Positions 6,060 to 8,875 of a stretch of DNA of 8,875 nucleotides are shown one piece after another. The DNA lies in the NCBI GenBank assembly GCA_024230695.1, contig JAAERC010000076.1, forward strand, positions 1 through 8,875, given 5' to 3'. The translations under genes were made by a program, and so were the position numbers. Positions within the stretch are counted from its first letter, which is position 1. Each line of letters opens with the position of its first letter. Below the pieces are notes generated by a model that was not told the origin of the DNA, did no database searches, and saw nothing but the letters and a program-made list of their open reading frames with translations. Origin of the DNA: Candidatus Zixiibacteriota bacterium (GTDB taxonomy: Bacteria > Zixibacteria > MSB-5A5 > GN15 > PGXB01).

Positions 6060-6635
6060 GTGACTAAGGTCTCAACTAAGAGTAACAGACAGGAAAACGA
6101 ATTGGATTCGCAAATAATACAAACCAAAAATGACATACCGAAAAGTGCCCTGCAATCGATTAAATCCGCACTGTCCAAACCGAGCGATATTTATAAACTG
6201 TTTTTCTTGTTCTCAAAAAAATTAAATAAGTTTTTCACTATATCACGATCTTCACTGATTCTTCACTCGCGACAGGAAAACAAATTAAAAATGATCGCGA
6301 TGAAAAGTGAGAAAGGTGCGCGTAAAGGTCTGGCGCTAACTCTCCCGGAAAATGGCTCATTACTCTACAAGATTTTTAATAAGGGTTTATTCCATTTTCA
6401 GCATTATCCCAAAAATTCTGATTGCAATTTTATCGAGCAAAAAATCCTGAAAGATAAAACAGCCTTATCAATGGCTATCCTTCCAATTATTCAAGACAAT
6501 ATTAATTATGGTTTGATCTGTTTATCATCACCGGACCAGGATGCTTTTGTTCCTCTTGAAAACGGTTTGTTGGATGAAATCCTTGACGGTTTTGGTAAAA
6601 ATCTGATTCAGAGAATACCGTCGACTAATATCTAA
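6060..6635 (+). CDS. Small stand-alone GAF-domain protein of the signalling operon
   Basis: 191 residues starting at GTG, with AAGGA (6049-6053) six bases upstream. The N-terminal 40 residues are polar and probably flexible. Residues about 43-185 fit a single GAF fold: a helix (SDIYKLFFLFSKKLNKFF), the SSLILHS strand, a GLALTLPENG turn, GLFHFQHY, and the paired strands SMAILPIIQ and YGLICLSS before a closing amphipathic helix. No output domain, transmembrane stretch or signal peptide is present. It begins 19 bases after the regulator's stop on the same strand, so it is probably co-transcribed. A role as a small ligand sensor or accessory protein for the kinase or the regulator is inferred from location only. 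Its middle part resembles the kinase's own input region (GIF/GLF strand, then a hydrophobic AIL strand), which may mean shared ancestry. It ends 8 bases from the stop of the convergent mltG. Confidence 0.75.
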   Translation: MTKVSTKSNRQENELDSQIIQTKNDIPKSALQSIKSALSKPSDIYKLFFLFSKKLNKFFTISRSSLILHSRQENKLKMIAMKSEKGARKGLALTLPENGSLLYKIFNKGLFHFQHYPKNSDCNFIEQKILKDKTALSMAILPIIQDNINYGLICLSSPDQDAFVPLENGLLDEILDGFGKNLIQRIPSTNI

Positions 6636-6643
6636 TTGGCTAT

Positions 6644-7771
6644 TTATTTTCCATTTGATTTCTTAATTCTGTTTCGTGCCCGATTATGCTCCCGAAGTGT
6701 CTTTGAAAAAATATGCTTGCCTGTTCCATCGGCTACAAAATATAAAAAATCAGTTGTTTCAGGGTTCAATGCCGCCTTGATCGCGGCCAGCCCGGGTGAA
6801 TTTATCGGTCCGGGCGGAAGCCCGTAGTTTCTGTAGGTATTGTATGGTGAGTCGTATTCTAAATCGCGGGTCCACAGCGGCCGGGTCATCCCGCCTTTGG
6901 CATAGATAACGGTCGGATCGGCCTGCAGACGCATTCTTTTGGTAAGCCGGTTATTATAAACCGATGATATTGTTCTTAGTTCAGAACCATCCTGCGCTTC
7001 AGCCTCAATAATAGAAGCCAGCACGATAATCTCTTTTTCAGACAAATTGTTTGGACCTGAGTCAAAATCGACATCTTTGGTCTGCCGATTGTACTCATCG
7101 ACCAAAATCTCGATTATCTCATCAAGCTCTATCTGATACCAGAAACGGTATGTCTCGGGGAAAAGATAACCCTCCAACCCTTCAAGTTCGAAATTACCTT
7201 TTGTGTAAGATAAATCGGTAATACGGCTATAAAAAGTCGCGGAATCATAATCGGTCTGTTTGGCGATTACCGCGGCGGTTTCCCAAATTGGTAATCCTTC
7301 GGGGATAGTAACCATAAAAGTGGCGATTTCTTTTTTGCGAAGTTTCTCGGCGATAGATTTTAATGAGATCCTGCCGGAAAAATCATAACGACCCGGTGAT
7401 ACTGTTTTATCCAGACCGGTCACAACGGCCATCATCCGAAACAGACGGGCATCATGCAAAATATCTTTTTCTATAAATTGGGTTAATACAGTTGCAAAGC
7501 TATCTTGTTTATCAACTGTTATCGAGACGGTTTTTTCGCCGATATTGTATGGAACATATATTTTATAAGCTAACAATATTGCGACCGCGACTATCATTAC
7601 TATAATAAAACCGATAAAGTTTTTTGCGGATTTCAAAGGCGCTCCTGTTGATCTGATTAAATATTTTATAAATTTTCCAATTAATAACGGTATGGCAAGA
7701 ATAAATATGAAAACTGTAACTATCCAGTAGAGAATATACTCATATGTTTTAAATTTTGCCTGGTCGGTCAT
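6644..7771 (-). CDS. mltG: Endolytic murein transglycosylase MltG (YceG-like)
   Basis: 375 residues, full length for the family. MltG cleaves nascent peptidoglycan strands inside the chain at the outer face of the inner membrane and is thought to set glycan length. The family motifs are clear: LEGYLFPETY (199-208), the catalytic ASIIEAEA with Glu at 256, SVYNNRL, MRLQADPTVIY (280-290), the YNTYRNYGLPPGPI region (310-323) and DFLYFVADGTGKHIF (341-355). Unusually, the N-terminus holds two hydrophobic segments, about 11-38 and 52-71, where the textbook protein has one. The loop between them carries five Lys/Arg (K33, K36, R40, K47, K50) and should be cytoplasmic, so both ends would face the periplasm. 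The start codon overlaps the stop of ruvX as ATGA, so the two are translationally coupled. No terminator is evident before the convergent GAF gene. Confidence 0.95.
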   Translation of the reverse strand: MTDQAKFKTYEYILYWIVTVFIFILAIPLLIGKFIKYLIRSTGAPLKSAKNFIGFIIVMIVAVAILLAYKIYVPYNIGEKTVSITVDKQDSFATVLTQFIEKDILHDARLFRMMAVVTGLDKTVSPGRYDFSGRISLKSIAEKLRKKEIATFMVTIPEGLPIWETAAVIAKQTDYDSATFYSRITDLSYTKGNFELEGLEGYLFPETYRFWYQIELDEIIEILVDEYNRQTKDVDFDSGPNNLSEKEIIVLASIIEAEAQDGSELRTISSVYNNRLTKRMRLQADPTVIYAKGGMTRPLWTRDLEYDSPYNTYRNYGLPPGPINSPGLAAIKAALNPETTDFLYFVADGTGKHIFSKTLREHNRARNRIKKSNGK

Positions 7772-8202
7772 AGTTTATTATTTGACCTTTCATCCAAAAA
7801 CCGCTGTAAAATTATCGCCGCGGCCATCCGGTCGAGTCGTCCTTTATCTTTGCCGACTTTTTTTCCGTGCATGTGGATCATCGCTTCGGCCTCGACCGAT
7901 GAATCACGCTCATCGGTTTTGTATATCGGAATATCAATCAGTTTTTCCAGTCGCGAAATGAAATCATCGACCATCTTACAGCTTCCGCCTCTATCGCCGC
8001 CATCGGGGGCGACCGGATTGCCGACCACCACGCCAACAGCCTCATATTCGGTCAAATCGGCGACGATCTCCTCGATAGCTATATTTATAGACTTATACGT
8101 AATAGTCTTATAAGCCGAGGCAATTTGGGCTGAGGCATCGGAACGCGCCATCCCAATTCGCCGTTTGCCAAAATCGACACCGATATACACTTGATCTGTC
8201 AT
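7768..8202 (-). CDS. ruvX: Putative pre-16S rRNA nuclease / Holliday-junction resolvase-like protein RuvX (YqgF)
   Basis: 144 residues, the normal length of this RNase H-fold family. YqgF acts in the cytoplasm and is linked to 16S rRNA 5'-end maturation, and a Holliday-junction resolvase role has also been proposed. The hallmark motifs are YIGVDFGKRRIGMARSD with the acidic D10, VVVGNPVAPDGG (58-69, in place of the more usual GLP-x-x-x-DG), the TDERDSSVEAE block with D97-E98, and the C-terminal GKDKGRLDRMAAAIILQRFLD with D124. The ATG at 8202 has no Shine-Dalgarno, since the 20 bases before it are AT- and C-rich. A GTG at codon 5 would remove residues before the first strand and also lacks one. 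It is the first gene of a two-gene unit with mltG, diverging from the tRNA-Leu/tig unit. Confidence 0.95.
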   Translation of the reverse strand: MTDQVYIGVDFGKRRIGMARSDASAQIASAYKTITYKSINIAIEEIVADLTEYEAVGVVVGNPVAPDGGDRGGSCKMVDDFISRLEKLIDIPIYKTDERDSSVEAEAMIHMHGKKVGKDKGRLDRMAAAIILQRFLDERSNNKL

Positions 8203-8209
8203 AAAGGGG

Positions 8210-8238
8210 AATTTATAGGTTGAATAGTTTTAAGTCAA
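8210..8238 (-). promoter_or_regulatory. Candidate ruvX-mltG promoter, very close to the start codon
   Basis: Read on the - strand, TTGACT (8238-8233) is followed after 17 bases by TAAATT (8215-8210). TATAAA at 8217-8212 is the alternative -10, with a 15-base spacer. Either choice puts the transcription start at about 8203-8206, at or within a few bases of the ATG at 8202. That agrees with the lack of a ribosome binding site and suggests a leaderless message. Confidence 0.4.
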
Positions 8239-8307
8239 AGGAAATGGGTGGGGATTTAAGCTATTCTTATTCATTCGATTGAAAATTAGTATTGGTTTCC
8301 GCTTTTC

Positions 8308-8336
8308 TTGACAACTTCCCTCAAAAAACCTATATT
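8308..8336 (+). promoter_or_regulatory. Promoter of tRNA-Leu (and probably tig)
   Basis: A perfect TTGACA (8308-8313), an ideal 17-base spacer and TATATT (8331-8336, 5/6 match) place a start at about 8343, nine bases before the mature tRNA end. This is the strongest promoter in the window, as expected for a tRNA gene. Confidence 0.7.
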
Positions 8337-8351
8337 GTTTGGCTTGATAAT

Positions 8352-8433
8352 GCGAGAGTGGCGGAATTGGTAGACGCGCTAGATTTAGGATCTAGTCCTT
8401 CGCAGGGTGGGGGTTCAAGTCCCCCCTTTCGCA
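8352..8433 (+). tRNA. tRNA-Leu (anticodon UAG)
   Basis: The 82-base gene folds as a type II tRNA. The acceptor stem is GCGAGAG with CTTTCGC (8426-8432) and discriminator A at 8433. The D-arm region has GGAATTGGTAGAC. The anticodon stem is CTAGA/TCTAG around loop TTTAGGA, with TAG at 8386-8388. A long variable arm follows (8396-8408), then the T stem GGGGG/CCCCC with loop TTCAAGT. The long variable arm, discriminator A and anticodon together identify leucine, reading CUA and probably other CUN codons. The 3' CCA is not encoded and must be added after transcription. Confidence 0.97.
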
Positions 8434-8448
8434 GAAAATATGAATTTT

Positions 8449-8453
8449 AGGAG
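8449..8453 (+). promoter_or_regulatory. tig ribosome binding site between the tRNA and tig
   Basis: AGGAG lies nine bases before the ATG at 8463 and fixes the start. It sits in the 29-base gap after the tRNA, where there is no room for a separate promoter and no terminator hairpin. Translation of tig therefore probably depends on a transcript that begins upstream of the tRNA. Confidence 0.7.
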
Positions 8454-8462
8454 ATTGATAAA

Positions 8463-8875
8463 ATGAAAGCTGAAATTAAATCATCCGAAGGACTCGCGCG
8501 GGTATTAGAGATCGAAGTTGATGCCGCCACTGTTGATGCCGCCTTCTCAACCGCTTACAAGAAATATACCAAAGAATCAAAACTCAAAGGATTCCGGCCG
8601 GGCAAAGCTCCGCTTAATGTCATTAAGACGACCTACGGCGAAGCAATCAAAGAAGATGTCCTTGAAGAACTGGTTAAGAATTCTTATCCCGAAGCAATCA
8701 AAGAACATGAACTCAAAGTCGCGGCTTACCCGGATGTTTCCGGCTATGCGCTTGAAGAAGGTAAACCGCTGGTTTATACCGCCAAAGTCGAAGTTATTCC
8801 GGAAATTGAAACTATCGATTATGAAGGTCTGACCTTACCGAAAACCGATGCTGAGGTCCGTGACTCCGAGGTTGA
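8463..8875 (+). CDS. tig: Trigger factor, N-terminal part (3' end outside the window)
   Basis: The frame is open from the ATG at 8463 to the window edge, 137 full codons out of roughly 430 expected. Trigger factor is the chaperone that docks at the ribosomal exit tunnel and shields nascent chains. The ribosome-binding signature is GFRPGKAP at residues 43-50, corresponding to the FRK loop region of the E. coli protein. It is preceded by the family's helix (AFSTAYKKYTKESKLK) and followed by VIKTTYGEAIKEDVLEELV. The strand VYTAKVEVIPEIE and then DYEGL mark the end of the ribosome-binding domain. The peptidyl-prolyl isomerase and C-terminal arm regions are off the window. AGGAG lies nine bases upstream. 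The gene probably shares the tRNA-Leu promoter. Codons here are more GC-rich than in the signalling operon, as expected for a well-expressed housekeeping gene. Confidence 0.95.
   Translation, partial: MKAEIKSSEGLARVLEIEVDAATVDAAFSTAYKKYTKESKLKGFRPGKAPLNVIKTTYGEAIKEDVLEELVKNSYPEAIKEHELKVAAYPDVSGYALEEGKPLVYTAKVEVIPEIETIDYEGLTLPKTDAEVRDSEV

Noticed and set aside
7757..8202. ruvX and mltG proteins both begin MTDQ, suggesting a duplicated start
   Set aside because: The codons differ (ACA-GAT-CAA against ACC-GAC-CAG) and the following residues are unrelated, so four shared residues are best taken as chance.
8518..8832. Open frame of 104 codons on the + strand
   Set aside because: It lies out of frame inside tig, whose protein is unmistakable and is in the frame starting at 8463.

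Overview
The window looks like a piece of a bacterial chromosome from the FCB side of the tree. My best guess is a candidate-division Zixibacteria-like organism, from general familiarity and not from a search. The reasons are secreted proteins ending in paired dockerin (EF-hand-like) repeats of the form INILDIVxxIN-YKxG outside any cellulosome setting, an AT-rich base composition, a Gram-negative style MltG, and Shine-Dalgarno sites on some genes but not others. There is no phage, insertion sequence or CRISPR array.

Left part (1-2950, + strand): three dockerin-tailed exported paralogues in tandem. The first is cut by the window edge. They form a modular set. Gene 1 ends module A plus dockerin, gene 2 is A plus B plus dockerin, and gene 3 is B plus dockerin. 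A is a cohesin-like or other beta-rich domain ending in a DWLF...GPYCF motif. B is an Ig/cadherin-like region with a DENDNPIG motif. Genes 2 and 3 share a nearly identical ribosome-binding and start block and are probably one transcript. Possible stem-loops start at the stop codons of genes 1 and 3 but not gene 2.

Middle (3159-6635, + strand): a compact three-gene signalling operon. It encodes a soluble sensor histidine kinase with GAF/PAS-like input regions, an NtrC-type response regulator (REC, AAA+, Fis-type HTH) with a GSFTSA variant of the sigma54-contacting GAFTGA loop, and a small stand-alone GAF-domain protein. The kinase lacks the usual DxGxG box. I saw no clear sigma54 promoter in the window, so the target genes are not visible here.

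Right part: ruvX (yqgF) and mltG lie on the - strand with a 4-base ATGA overlap, converging on the GAF gene with only 8 bases between stop codons. ruvX has no Shine-Dalgarno, and its promoter-like elements sit so close to the ATG that the transcript may be leaderless. Diverging from it, a good -35/-10 promoter drives tRNA-Leu(UAG), followed 29 bases later by the start of tig (trigger factor), which runs off the right edge. This block is ordinary housekeeping (Holliday-junction/rRNA-processing nuclease, peptidoglycan lytic transglycosylase, tRNA, ribosome-associated chaperone). The left and middle parts are the accessory or lineage-specific material.
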